From positions 1 to 12,946 of the forward strand of contig CBDUZI010000086.1 of assembly GCA_965371665.1 (NCBI GenBank): a stretch of DNA of 12,946 bases, given 5' to 3'. Numbering within the stretch: the stretch's first letter is position 1; each line of letters starts with the position of its first letter. The translations under genes and the position numbers were made by a program. The stretch comes from JAUVAV01 sp965371665 (lineage in GTDB: Bacteria; Oederibacteriota; JAAXVQ01; JAUVAV01). The notes under the pieces were generated by a model. The model ran no database searches and had not been told where the DNA came from. It saw only the letters and a list, made by a program, of their open reading frames with translations. This document shows positions 1 to 6,395 of the stretch, in pieces.

Positions 1-2
1 AT

Positions 3-63
3 TAAATCCCCCTGCCCCCTTTACAAAAGGGGGAGAATGACTAAAGTCCGACAGGTTCCTAGG
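3..63 (+). repeat. Dispersed repeat, copy A
   Basis: This is a 61-base unit made of a C-tract/G-tract hairpin (C5T3 at 15-22 pairing with A3G5 at 26-33), a short linker and an arm AGTCCGACAGG that ends at CCTAGG (58-63). It matches copy C at 167-228 except for one base in a C run and one substitution (g39 against a204). It is nearly the reverse complement of copy D at 12892-12946. The window begins right at its outer edge. Confidence 0.85.
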
Positions 64-77
64 AGCCTGTCGGACTT
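44..77. repeat. 34-bp near-perfect palindrome centred on CCTAGG
   Basis: Arm AAGTCCGACAGG (44-55) is the reverse complement of CCTGTCGGACTT (66-77), and the centre TTCCTAGGAG is palindromic except for the 56/65 pair (T opposite G). It forms where copies A and B meet head to head at their CCTAGG ends. As RNA or extruded DNA it could form a long hairpin. There is no T-tract directly after it, so it is not an obvious terminator. Confidence 0.85.
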
Positions 78-140
78 AGGCACAAAATCGGATTTTGAGC
101 ATTCTTCCCCCTTTGAAAAAGGGGGATTGAGGGGGATTTT
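58..140 (-). repeat. Dispersed repeat, copy B (inverted, diverged)
   Basis: This inverted copy starts at the shared CCTAGG and runs through the arm CCTGTCGGACTT. It then carries about 25 extra bases, including the small palindrome AAAATCGGATTTT, and ends in a variant C5T3/A-rich/G5 hairpin (107-125) followed by a G-rich tail. Its first 21 bases are identical to those of copy D at the right end of the window, so B and D may share a subtype while A and C share another. Confidence 0.7.
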
Positions 141-166
141 GAATAGATAGTTGGGCATTTTTTCAG

Positions 167-228
167 TAAATCCCCCCTGCCCCCTTTACAAAAGGGGGAG
201 AATAACTAAAGTCCGACAGGTTCCTAGG
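167..228 (+). repeat. Dispersed repeat, copy C
   Basis: This 62-base copy is almost identical to copy A and has the same orientation. Similarity stops exactly after CCTAGG at 223-228, which marks that hexamer as one end of the unit. The following 109 bases up to the chemoreceptor gene (229-337) are unique, and I see no convincing sigma-70 or sigma-28 promoter in them. Confidence 0.85.
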
Positions 229-337
229 CGCTTGAGCAATTAGTGTGTTTTCTCATTCTGATAAAGCCGGGGATATTACGATGTTTATAGAAAAACCAAG
301 AGTTCCGGGTTATTGATAAGGAGTAATTCACAGTTCA

Positions 338-2068
338 ATGAAAAAAGTTGCCACCCATAAAAAAACTTTAAAACGCGCGATCTTTCTTTTTATTTATGTT
401 CTCATCCTGGGAATGGGAGCGTGGTTTTTTATTCCCGGCTTTATCCGGCAACGCGCTGCCCTGCAAACGGAATTTCTGGAACGCGGTAAGTCTTTAACCA
501 GGAATTTAAGCTTGAATATGCAGACCGCCTTACAGGATGGGAATATCGAACTGGTTTATGCTTTAGTCGACAGCCTGATGAAGGAAATGGATGTTTGCTG
601 GGTAGTGGTTTTTAATAATAAAGGCCAGATTATCGCCCAGAACGGCACGGCCGGGCTGGACTGGGATGTCAGTAAACTAAGCAAATCGATAATAGATAAC
701 CAGGTAAAAATCCAGGAAGAAATCCTGCCCCGGGGCCAAACCGTATATGATATTTATACCGGTATCCCGAAATCCGCCGGATCGGCTGTGATGGCGGCCG
801 AAGAACTGATACTGCACATGGTTGCAGAAGGCGACCCCGGCCAGGGCAGCGGCTTTTTCGGGATGTTGCATGTCGGCATGTCACAGCAAAGGCTTCACGC
901 CGGTCTGCAAAAGAATACTGTGTATTCGGTTCTCGCGTTGCTCTTGGCCCTGGGAGCGGGTACGGTCGCCGGTTTTTATTTTGCCAGATACCTTTTGACT
1001 CCGGTGGGACAACTAGCTGATATTTTAAAGGATGTCGTGTCGCGTAAGGGTGATTTGACTCAGAAGATTAAACTCAAGCGGGAAGATGAATTGGGGGAGT
1101 TGGCGGAATATTTTAATGTATTTATGGGAAATATTTCGCAAATTGTAAGAAATACCGTGGGGCTGGTAAAAGAGATGAATGTTTCCTTAGAGGAGGCTGC
1201 CATCACGTCGGAAGAAATTAATGCCAGCGGGGACGAAATTAATAATGCCATGCAGAACATTACGGCTAATTTGGAAATTCAAGAGAAAGCATATTCCGAG
1301 ACCCATACGACTATTGATCAGGTTACCGTAACTGCGCTGGGTATCACCAAAAAGGCCAACGAAGCGTGTGTGATTTCCGCCCGTGCCCAGGAAGTTTCCC
1401 AAGAAGGCGGGGAGGCGATCCGGGAGACCAGCGCCATTGTGAACCAAATTTCCGAGAAAATGGCCGCCATTGAGGAACGTATACAGCGGCTTAATAACTC
1501 TTCGCAGGGGATACTTGAGTTTGTAAATTCGATTAGGGTAATTGCCCGCATGACCAATTTGCTGTCCTTGAATGCGGCGATTGAAGCCGCCCGGGCCGGT
1601 GAAAGCGGAAAAGGATTTTCAGTAGTGGCGGAAGAAGTGAGGCGACTCGCTGAAAAAACCACCTTGGCTTCCGGGCAGATACAAGCCCTGGTTGCCGGAA
1701 TTCAAACTGAGACGGTTGAAATCAGTGAGGCGACGCGCCAGGGAACTGAAGTAGTGCAGATAGGGTGCCGGATGATAGACCGAACGCGAGGGGCCATGGA
1801 TAATATCGTGCTCGGCGCCAAAACTACTACAGAAGTGACGGAAACAATATCCCAATCCTTGCACCAGCAGTCGAATTATATAAAGAAGATGATACAACAG
1901 ATGCAAAACGTAAGAGCGATACTTAAAAATAATTTTTCCGCGACGCAATCGGTAGCGGCAGCGGTGGAGGAACAAACGGCATCTTTAGAACAGATTACCT
2001 CGGCCCTTCAGCGATTGGCCGAGAATGGGCGGCAGGTTACAAAAAATGTGGTGGAATTCAAGATTTAA
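338..2068 (+). CDS. Methyl-accepting chemotaxis protein (transmembrane chemoreceptor)
   Basis: This 576-residue inner-membrane receptor would sense a ligand outside the membrane and control a CheA-CheW kinase array. It has a first membrane helix at about 14-36, an extracytoplasmic sensor region at about 37-193 with a Cache/PAS-like pattern (VVVFNNKGQIIAQ near 89-101), a second helix at about 195-217, a HAMP domain at about 213-268 and a long helical signalling domain. The kinase-control tip is clear at 401-422 (TNLLSLNAAIEAARAGE). The usual Gln of QTNLL is Met405, and the Ala before LN is Ser410. A methylation-type segment, AVEEQTASLEQ, lies near 542-552. There is no C-terminal CheR-tethering pentapeptide. 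AAGGAG at 318-323 lies 14 bases before the ATG, a rather long spacing, and no better start is visible. No che genes are nearby, so it is an orphan receptor. The ligand cannot be read from sequence. Confidence 0.95.
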   Translation: MKKVATHKKTLKRAIFLFIYVLILGMGAWFFIPGFIRQRAALQTEFLERGKSLTRNLSLNMQTALQDGNIELVYALVDSLMKEMDVCWVVVFNNKGQIIAQNGTAGLDWDVSKLSKSIIDNQVKIQEEILPRGQTVYDIYTGIPKSAGSAVMAAEELILHMVAEGDPGQGSGFFGMLHVGMSQQRLHAGLQKNTVYSVLALLLALGAGTVAGFYFARYLLTPVGQLADILKDVVSRKGDLTQKIKLKREDELGELAEYFNVFMGNISQIVRNTVGLVKEMNVSLEEAAITSEEINASGDEINNAMQNITANLEIQEKAYSETHTTIDQVTVTALGITKKANEACVISARAQEVSQEGGEAIRETSAIVNQISEKMAAIEERIQRLNNSSQGILEFVNSIRVIARMTNLLSLNAAIEAARAGESGKGFSVVAEEVRRLAEKTTLASGQIQALVAGIQTETVEISEATRQGTEVVQIGCRMIDRTRGAMDNIVLGAKTTTEVTETISQSLHQQSNYIKKMIQQMQNVRAILKNNFSATQSVAAAVEEQTASLEQITSALQRLAENGRQVTKNVVEFKI

Positions 2069-2101
2069 TTTATGGAAATATAAGAATATTTAAAAAGTTG
2101 C

Positions 2102-2130
2102 TTGCTTTAACTGGTTAATGCCGATATTAT
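2102..2130 (+). promoter_or_regulatory. Possible sigma-70 promoter of the 2216-5494 cluster
   Basis: TTGCTT (2102-2107) and TATTAT (2125-2130) are separated by 17 bases, in the 147-base gap after the chemoreceptor and upstream of the next four forward genes. This is a pattern match only. The CACCGGTG palindrome at about 2168-2175 lies in the predicted leader. Confidence 0.4.
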
Positions 2131-2215
2131 GAAATAAAATGTAAAACAATTGTCCGCTCTGGCCCTCACCGGTGAATATCAAACCAGGAAATTTTCTAGC
2201 GAGGAGTGATGACTT

Positions 2216-2782
2216 ATGCATAAAGTAAAGCAGTTTTGGAACCGGATAATTTTTCGTGAAGAAGTGGACCCGGAAGCCGTATTTGAGAACCGGCTTTCCA
2301 GTACGGAAGTCGAGGATGGATACCTTAATTTATCCAACATGAATATACCCAACAGCTATATTAGGGATGAACTGATTTCCGTAGTAATGATCGATGTTGA
2401 CGGCAATTCCGAAGAACCGGTCACTTTCCGGTACCGTCAGCGTTCGGCCCCGGGCAAAAAGGGAGTGGTTTTCAGGCGCCAACGTTTCTGGCCGGTGGGT
2501 TTTGGGCTCAAGGAATGGTTTCAGCAGCAGGAAATAGAGGCCGGGGATTTTATCCTCATAGCAGTTGCCACCAAGAGCCCTTATTTAATTTTCCGTGCTT
2601 TTCGTCCCAAGACCATGCTTATGCTAAACGACCGCCGGGCGGCCTTGCGCCGGGATCTTGAGCGGCGTTTTAACGAGCGCCGGCGCACCTTGGTACATAC
2701 CAGCTTGGAACACAGAAAAAAAGACCGCCGGAGAACGGATCGCCGCAACTTGGAACGCCGGCTGACCGCCCGGCTTGATTAA
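2216..2782 (+). CDS. Unrecognised protein: B3-like barrel pattern plus arginine-pentad tail
   Basis: I do not recognise this 188-residue protein as a named family. Residues about 36-131 alternate short beta-strand segments and end in a W-F, E-I-x-x-G-D pattern (LKEWFQQQEIEAGDFILI, 98-115). That order resembles B3-type DNA-binding pseudobarrels, in which a basic strand precedes a Trp/Phe helix and a gL-x-x-GD turn; this is inference from pattern only. The tail (139-188) holds 18 Arg in about 50 residues, with RR pairs repeating every five positions (140-141, 145-146, 150-151, 155-157, then 171-173, 176-177, 181-182). There is no signal peptide or membrane helix. GAGGAG at 2201-2206 is 9 bases before the ATG. 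An earlier ATG at 2209 reads only four codons. It is first in a forward cluster, 74 bases before the archaemetzincin-like gene. Nucleic-acid or acidic-partner binding is plausible but unproven. Confidence 0.85.
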   Translation: MHKVKQFWNRIIFREEVDPEAVFENRLSSTEVEDGYLNLSNMNIPNSYIRDELISVVMIDVDGNSEEPVTFRYRQRSAPGKKGVVFRRQRFWPVGFGLKEWFQQQEIEAGDFILIAVATKSPYLIFRAFRPKTMLMLNDRRAALRRDLERRFNERRRTLVHTSLEHRKKDRRRTDRRNLERRLTARLD

Positions 2783-2840
2783 TCAGCGGATTACCGGCTG
2801 AAATCTGCATTACGGAATGATTCGCGCCTAAAGGATGCTA

Positions 2841-2847
2841 AAGGGGG
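2841..2847 (+). promoter_or_regulatory. Ribosome binding site that sets the start at 2857
   Basis: AAGGGGG lies 9 bases before ATG 2857 but directly touches the in-frame ATG at 2848. The spacing favours 2857 and shortens the protein by three residues. Confidence 0.65.
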
Positions 2848-2856
2848 ATGTTAGGG

Positions 2857-3669
2857 ATGGAAAGATCGAGGGAACAAAGAAGAGAAATTTTATTGGTTCC
2901 TATTGGCCGCGTGCTGGTGGAAATTTTAGAGGAAATTGCGGTCGCCTTGCGAAAAGCCTATCGGTTTCATGTACGGATTGGGCGTTCCGAAGAGACGGAT
3001 AATGAAATGTTTTCCGACGAACGGAGACAGTATAACGCCGCAAGTTTGCTTAACTTGCTGGCCGGACGCCGGCGGGATAGTTTGGCAGCGGTCCTGGGTG
3101 TGGTCGAAGGCGATATGTTTGCCGGTGATAAAAGTTTTGTGTTCGGGATAAACCTTCCCGGCCAAAGAACCGGGGTTATCGCCTTGACCCGTTTGCGGGA
3201 GGAATTCTATAAAAAAAGAAGTCAGCGGGAACTTTTTTTGAGGCGGGCGGTAACCGAGGCGGTTTTTCAGGTGGGACTGGCAGTGGGAATACCGCCGTGT
3301 TCACAGAAAAAATGCGTTCTTTTACCGACCTCCACTCTCTGGCGCATGGATGAAAAGGGACAGTCTTTTTGTGAATTGTGCCGGGAGCGCATGGCGCTAA
3401 AACTTCATCCTGAACATTCCGCCGCTTCTAAATCTGCGCCGATCGAGATGGAGACTGCCGGCCAGGGGCCGGAAGGTGAAGCCTCGGTAGCTCCGCAAAT
3501 GGAAGAACATAAAACCCGGCCCGAGCCGGAGGATGAATCCCAGGTCGCGGCTGAAATTCTGGAACCGGAGGGGCCTCCTTCCGCCGAAGAGGCCGCCTTG
3601 CATACTCAAAACGAAGATGCCGATGAACCACTGGTGGCGGATGCGGTAAAACAGAGGGAGGAAGCATGA
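2857..3669 (+). CDS. Archaemetzincin-family protein lacking the catalytic zinc site (pseudopeptidase)
   Basis: This 270-residue cytosolic protein follows the archaemetzincin (AmzA/peptidase M54) pattern along its first 178 residues: ILLVPIG (11-17), RRQYNA (56-61), VLGVVEGDMFAGDKSFVFG (79-97), ALTRL (109-113), EAVFQVG and SLW/D-x-K before FCELC. Active family members carry HExxHxxGxxHC followed by Cys residues that bind a second zinc. Here the segment reads FQVGLAVGIPPC (137-148): His is Phe137, the catalytic Glu is Gln138, and the other two His are Leu141 and Pro147. All catalytic ligands are therefore gone. The four structural Cys remain (148, 153, 172, 175). Residues 188-270 form an extra tail rich in Glu, Ala and Pro, with no predicted fold. 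The frame is intact, so this is not simple decay. It may bind peptides or act as a scaffold or sensor. Its stop directly abuts the next ATG (TGAATG), indicating translational coupling. Confidence 0.85.
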   Translation: MERSREQRREILLVPIGRVLVEILEEIAVALRKAYRFHVRIGRSEETDNEMFSDERRQYNAASLLNLLAGRRRDSLAAVLGVVEGDMFAGDKSFVFGINLPGQRTGVIALTRLREEFYKKRSQRELFLRRAVTEAVFQVGLAVGIPPCSQKKCVLLPTSTLWRMDEKGQSFCELCRERMALKLHPEHSAASKSAPIEMETAGQGPEGEASVAPQMEEHKTRPEPEDESQVAAEILEPEGPPSAEEAALHTQNEDADEPLVADAVKQREEA

Positions 3670-4350
3670 ATGCCGGAAATCAATAAAGGAGTAATTTTTG
3701 ATCTGGACGGTGTGATTGTTGATACCGCGGTTTTTCATTATCAAGCCTGGAAAAAACTGGCGGATGAACTGGAGATTTCTTTTGATGAACAGGCCAATGA
3801 AAAACTACGGGGAATCCCGCGCCGGGAATCTTTATTAGTGCTTATGGGTTTTGACCCGGGGGAAGAGAAAATTCACGAATATATGGATCGCAAGAATGTA
3901 TACTACCTCGAGATGGTTAAAAGTATAAAAACCGGAGAAATGCTTCCCGGAGTGGGAAACCTGCTGGCGGAACTTAAGTCCCACGGGTATAAGCTGGCTT
4001 TGGCTTCTTCCTCAAAAAACGCCCGCCTGGTACTGGAAAAACTCGGCATAACTCCGATTTTTGGCGTGATTGTAGACGGCAATGAAACCACTAAAGGAAA
4101 ACCGGATCCGGAACTTTTTCTTGAAGCTGCGCGCAAGCTCAATGTTTTACCCTCTGATTGCCTGGTCGTCGAGGACGCGGAGTCCGGCATTGCGGCCGGC
4201 ATCGCGGCCGGTATGCATACTATCGGCGTGGGTAATGCGCAGGCTTTGGCGTGCGCGGATTGCATTGTATCCCGCACGGCGCAGATAAACAGCGAGATGG
4301 TGCGGAAGATACTGTCGGGTGACTCCACTTCCGGACCTGATGCCGGCTGA
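3670..4350 (+). CDS. pgmB: HAD-superfamily phosphatase/mutase, beta-phosphoglucomutase type
   Basis: This 226-residue cytosolic enzyme probably interconverts beta-glucose 1-phosphate and glucose 6-phosphate, or acts on a related sugar phosphate. Motif I is FDLDGVIVDT (10-19), with nucleophile Asp11 and acid/base Asp13. His23 and Trp27 follow, as in beta-phosphoglucomutases. The cap carries RGIPRRESL (47-55), the family's substrate-gating loop. Motif II is ASSS (112-115), motif III Lys144 in GKPDP, and motif IV VEDAESG (167-173). The length is normal. Such enzymes usually accompany disaccharide phosphorylases, but none is present in this window; the partner here is a glycosyltransferase that overlaps its 3' end. 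It starts directly after the preceding stop, with GAGGAAG (3657-3663) as ribosome binding site. A general sugar phosphatase of the same clade is the alternative. Confidence 0.85.
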   Translation: MPEINKGVIFDLDGVIVDTAVFHYQAWKKLADELEISFDEQANEKLRGIPRRESLLVLMGFDPGEEKIHEYMDRKNVYYLEMVKSIKTGEMLPGVGNLLAELKSHGYKLALASSSKNARLVLEKLGITPIFGVIVDGNETTKGKPDPELFLEAARKLNVLPSDCLVVEDAESGIAAGIAAGMHTIGVGNAQALACADCIVSRTAQINSEMVRKILSGDSTSGPDAG

Positions 4351-5494
4351 TCTTATTCGAAATCTTCAGGTTATTTCTTCTCCCGGGGTGGGGGGAAGGG
4401 AAATTGATGTTCCGGTGCTGGCACGTAAACTGCTTTCCTGGGGGCATCCCACCTGGGTTATGTGCCGGCCGAATACTCTCGTAGCACAACTTGCCCAGGC
4501 CTGGAATTTGCCTCAAGAGCCTACCCATATGCGGGGATACCTGGATCCCCTTAATATTTTCGCTTTGGCCCGTTGGTTAAAGCAAAAAAAGATAGACATT
4601 ATTCATACCCATTGGTCGCGGGATCTTTCTAATCTAATTCTGGCTTCAGGTCTGGCCGGCAATATTCCCATAATACTGACCAAGCATGTATATGCGACGG
4701 AAAATAAGCATGATCTCTTTCACGCCTGGGTATATCGGCATACGGATATAGTCATCGCTATCTCCGATTTAGTGGCCGAAAATGTGCATCAAACGGTTCG
4801 GATGCCCCGCGAAAAAATCCTGACTATTTATAACGGTTTAGAGTTGAACCACCAATGGAATCCGGAGATAACCGGAGATTCCGACCGGCGGAAAAATTTT
4901 AAAGTTCCGGCGGGAAGTCCGATACTGGGTTACGTAGGACGATTAAACCGGGGTAAGCGTCCGGGCTTGATTATGGAGGCATTTGCCCGCTTATCCAGTC
5001 GATTTCCGGACTGGCATTTCGTGTTGGCCGGAAAGGCGGTAGGACGAAGCGAGGAACATTATGCCGAAGGTTTAAAACAAAAAGCCCGGGATCTGGGTCT
5101 GGCAGAGCGCGCACACTTTGTCGGTTATCAAACGGATATGCCGGCGGTAATGCATACCTTTAATATCCTGGCGTGCGCTTCGGAATTTGAATCTCTGGGC
5201 ATGGTGATGGTGGAAGCCATGGCGATGCGACGGCCGGTGGTGGGTCCGGACTCGGGAGGCGTTCCGGAAATAATTGTACCCGGTAAAAATGGAGAAATAT
5301 TTCGCTCCGGCGATATTGAGGATTTGACGGAGAAACTGGCCGGCCTTATGGCCGATCCGGACCGGTGCGAGAAAATGGGGAGCCTCGGCCGGGAAATCGT
5401 GAAACGTAAATTTAATCTTGATTTAATGGCGGAGCAAGTGGCCGGGGTTTTTCAAAAGGTGCTGAAGATGAGGCGGATGAAATCCGGGGGCTGA
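4319..5494 (+). CDS. GT4-family glycosyltransferase
   Basis: This is a GT-B fold retaining glycosyltransferase that transfers a sugar from a nucleotide donor to an acceptor, probably in cell-envelope glycan synthesis. The N-terminal Rossmann half begins near LQVISSPGVGG (16-26) and contains HTHWSRD (96-102). The donor-binding half holds GYVGRLNRGKRPG (204-216), a LAGKA turn (237-241) and the family E-x7-E pair Glu291/Glu299 in EFESLGMVMVEAMA, followed by DSGGVPEI (311-318). There are no membrane helices. The outermost start is GTG at 4319, which overlaps the HAD gene by 32 bases. An in-frame ATG at 4340 gives a 384-residue protein and an 11-base overlap, and it fits the short N-termini typical of the family; neither has a strong ribosome binding site. 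The donor and acceptor cannot be read from sequence. Overlap with the HAD enzyme suggests joint expression. Confidence 0.9.
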   Translation: MTPLPDLMPADLIRNLQVISSPGVGGREIDVPVLARKLLSWGHPTWVMCRPNTLVAQLAQAWNLPQEPTHMRGYLDPLNIFALARWLKQKKIDIIHTHWSRDLSNLILASGLAGNIPIILTKHVYATENKHDLFHAWVYRHTDIVIAISDLVAENVHQTVRMPREKILTIYNGLELNHQWNPEITGDSDRRKNFKVPAGSPILGYVGRLNRGKRPGLIMEAFARLSSRFPDWHFVLAGKAVGRSEEHYAEGLKQKARDLGLAERAHFVGYQTDMPAVMHTFNILACASEFESLGMVMVEAMAMRRPVVGPDSGGVPEIIVPGKNGEIFRSGDIEDLTEKLAGLMADPDRCEKMGSLGREIVKRKFNLDLMAEQVAGVFQKVLKMRRMKSGG

Positions 5495-5524
5495 AAAATT
5501 TGCGGGCCGGCATGGAAGCCGGCC
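5494..5524 (-). terminator. Hairpin with U-tract in the convergent gap, terminator of the minus-strand gene
   Basis: GGCCGGC (5505-5511) pairs with GCCGGCC (5518-5524) around a six-base loop. Read leftward, the hairpin is followed by CGCAAA and five U (5498-5494), about eight bases after the stop of the minus-strand gene. The six-base gap between stem and U-tract makes it less than ideal. Rightward it has no U-tract. Confidence 0.45.
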
Positions 5525-5532
5525 TCTGCAGA

Positions 5533-6237
5533 TCAACGAATATGCAACGAACCTTTTTTACCGGCCGAAGCAGGAAGGTTTGATTTTATACCTGGGGGGC
5601 GATGGAGACCGGTCATGGTGATTTTTTCCGGCTCAACCTTAAAAGTATAGCCGCCGGCTTGAAATTGAAGCGGCGTGCTTCCTTTTATACCGCTTAAAAA
5701 TACTTCGCTCTCCCTTCCCGCCGGCAGTATAAGTTCAGCCGGAGTAAAAGCCTGAGCATGGGCAATCCAGGCCGTACGATAAATAATATCATCTCCCGGC
5801 CAGGAACCTGCCCGAATAAGGCAGCGGAGTTTATCAGGAATCCCGGCATGATGGCAATCCTGCTCAAGCATTATATTTACGTAGAAAACATGTTCGCCCG
5901 GCTTTAAAGTTCCCAAATCAATTTTATTATATTGGCCCGGATATAAAGTGAAAATGCGCCGGGGATTATGGAATTGAACCTGGATTTTAATGTTCGCGAG
6001 ATTTAAAATGTGTAATCGGACCCGGTATCCGGCCGGACACGTAAATACTGCCGGATAAAGCGCTTCCATGTTAAAAACCATGGCGAATTCCCAAACGGCG
6101 TTCCGGGAAGCCGGCAACCGGGTAGCGGGTGACAGCGGGGCATGCTCCCAAACCGCCGAGACTTCGGAAACCCAGGATAGGGAAGTTGATAAAAGAAACA
6201 AAATCAGCAGGAATTTAGGTAGCAAGCCGTATTTCAT
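5533..6237 (-). CDS. Secreted protein with two cupredoxin-like domains
   Basis: Counting from the ATG at 6237, this is a 234-residue exported protein with a clear signal peptide: MKYGLLPK, then a hydrophobic stretch (about 9-22), with probable cleavage after VSA (28). An upstream in-frame GTG at 6261 would put eight polar residues before it, so I prefer the ATG. Two segments resemble each other: residues 59-80 (ALYPAVFTCPAGYRVRLHIL) and 162-184 (QAFTPAELILPAGRESEVFL). This x-P-A...PAG pattern is typical of the first strands of EfeO/cupredoxin-1 type beta sandwiches. The first unit continues to a PGEHVFY strand (113-119), as in cupredoxins. A normal His...Cys-His-Met copper site is not evident; Cys128-His129-His130 is the only suggestive cluster. 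It stands alone on the minus strand. It could bind a metal in the periplasm or be a structural cupredoxin-like protein. Confidence 0.75.
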   Translation of the reverse strand: MKYGLLPKFLLILFLLSTSLSWVSEVSAVWEHAPLSPATRLPASRNAVWEFAMVFNMEALYPAVFTCPAGYRVRLHILNLANIKIQVQFHNPRRIFTLYPGQYNKIDLGTLKPGEHVFYVNIMLEQDCHHAGIPDKLRCLIRAGSWPGDDIIYRTAWIAHAQAFTPAELILPAGRESEVFLSGIKGSTPLQFQAGGYTFKVEPEKITMTGLHRPPGIKSNLPASAGKKGSLHIR

Positions 6238-6306
6238 GATTTTATCTTGCCATCCGGGCACAGAGTTGGCAAGAATAAAGTGGCTGAAAAAGCAGTTTTA
6301 AAGCGT

Positions 6307-6336
6307 TTGACAGGTAGTGGATTTCTTTGTTAGCAT
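6307..6336 (+). promoter_or_regulatory. Possible sigma-70 promoter of the alpha/beta hydrolase gene
   Basis: A perfect TTGACA (6307-6312) is followed after 18 bases by TAGCAT (6331-6336), 59 bases before the chosen ATG. It lies in the divergent gap between the minus-strand cupredoxin-like gene and the hydrolase. I saw no comparably good promoter reading leftward. Confidence 0.55.
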
Positions 6337-6395
6337 AGCCTCAGGTTTTCGCCGGAGCAATGTTCTTGCTCTGAATATTGAAAGGGAGAAAAAGC

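Noticed and set aside
1..228. Possible CRISPR array in the repeated left end
   Set aside because: Copies are in mixed orientation, about 60 bases long and few, and the single spacer-like gap is not one of a regular series.
229..337. Sigma-28 flagellar/chemotaxis promoter before the chemoreceptor
   Set aside because: TAAAGCCG at 262-269 resembles a -35 element, but no GCCGATAA-like -10 lies at the right distance.
3258..3400. Frameshift or sequencing error as the cause of the lost zinc site
   Set aside because: The reading frame is continuous, the flanking family motifs and Cys residues are in frame, and four separate codons differ, which single-base errors would not produce.
3397..3744. 115-codon minus-strand frame opposite the acidic tail
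   Set aside because: It is the antisense of a Glu/Pro-rich coding tail and crosses two supported genes; no start signal is seen.
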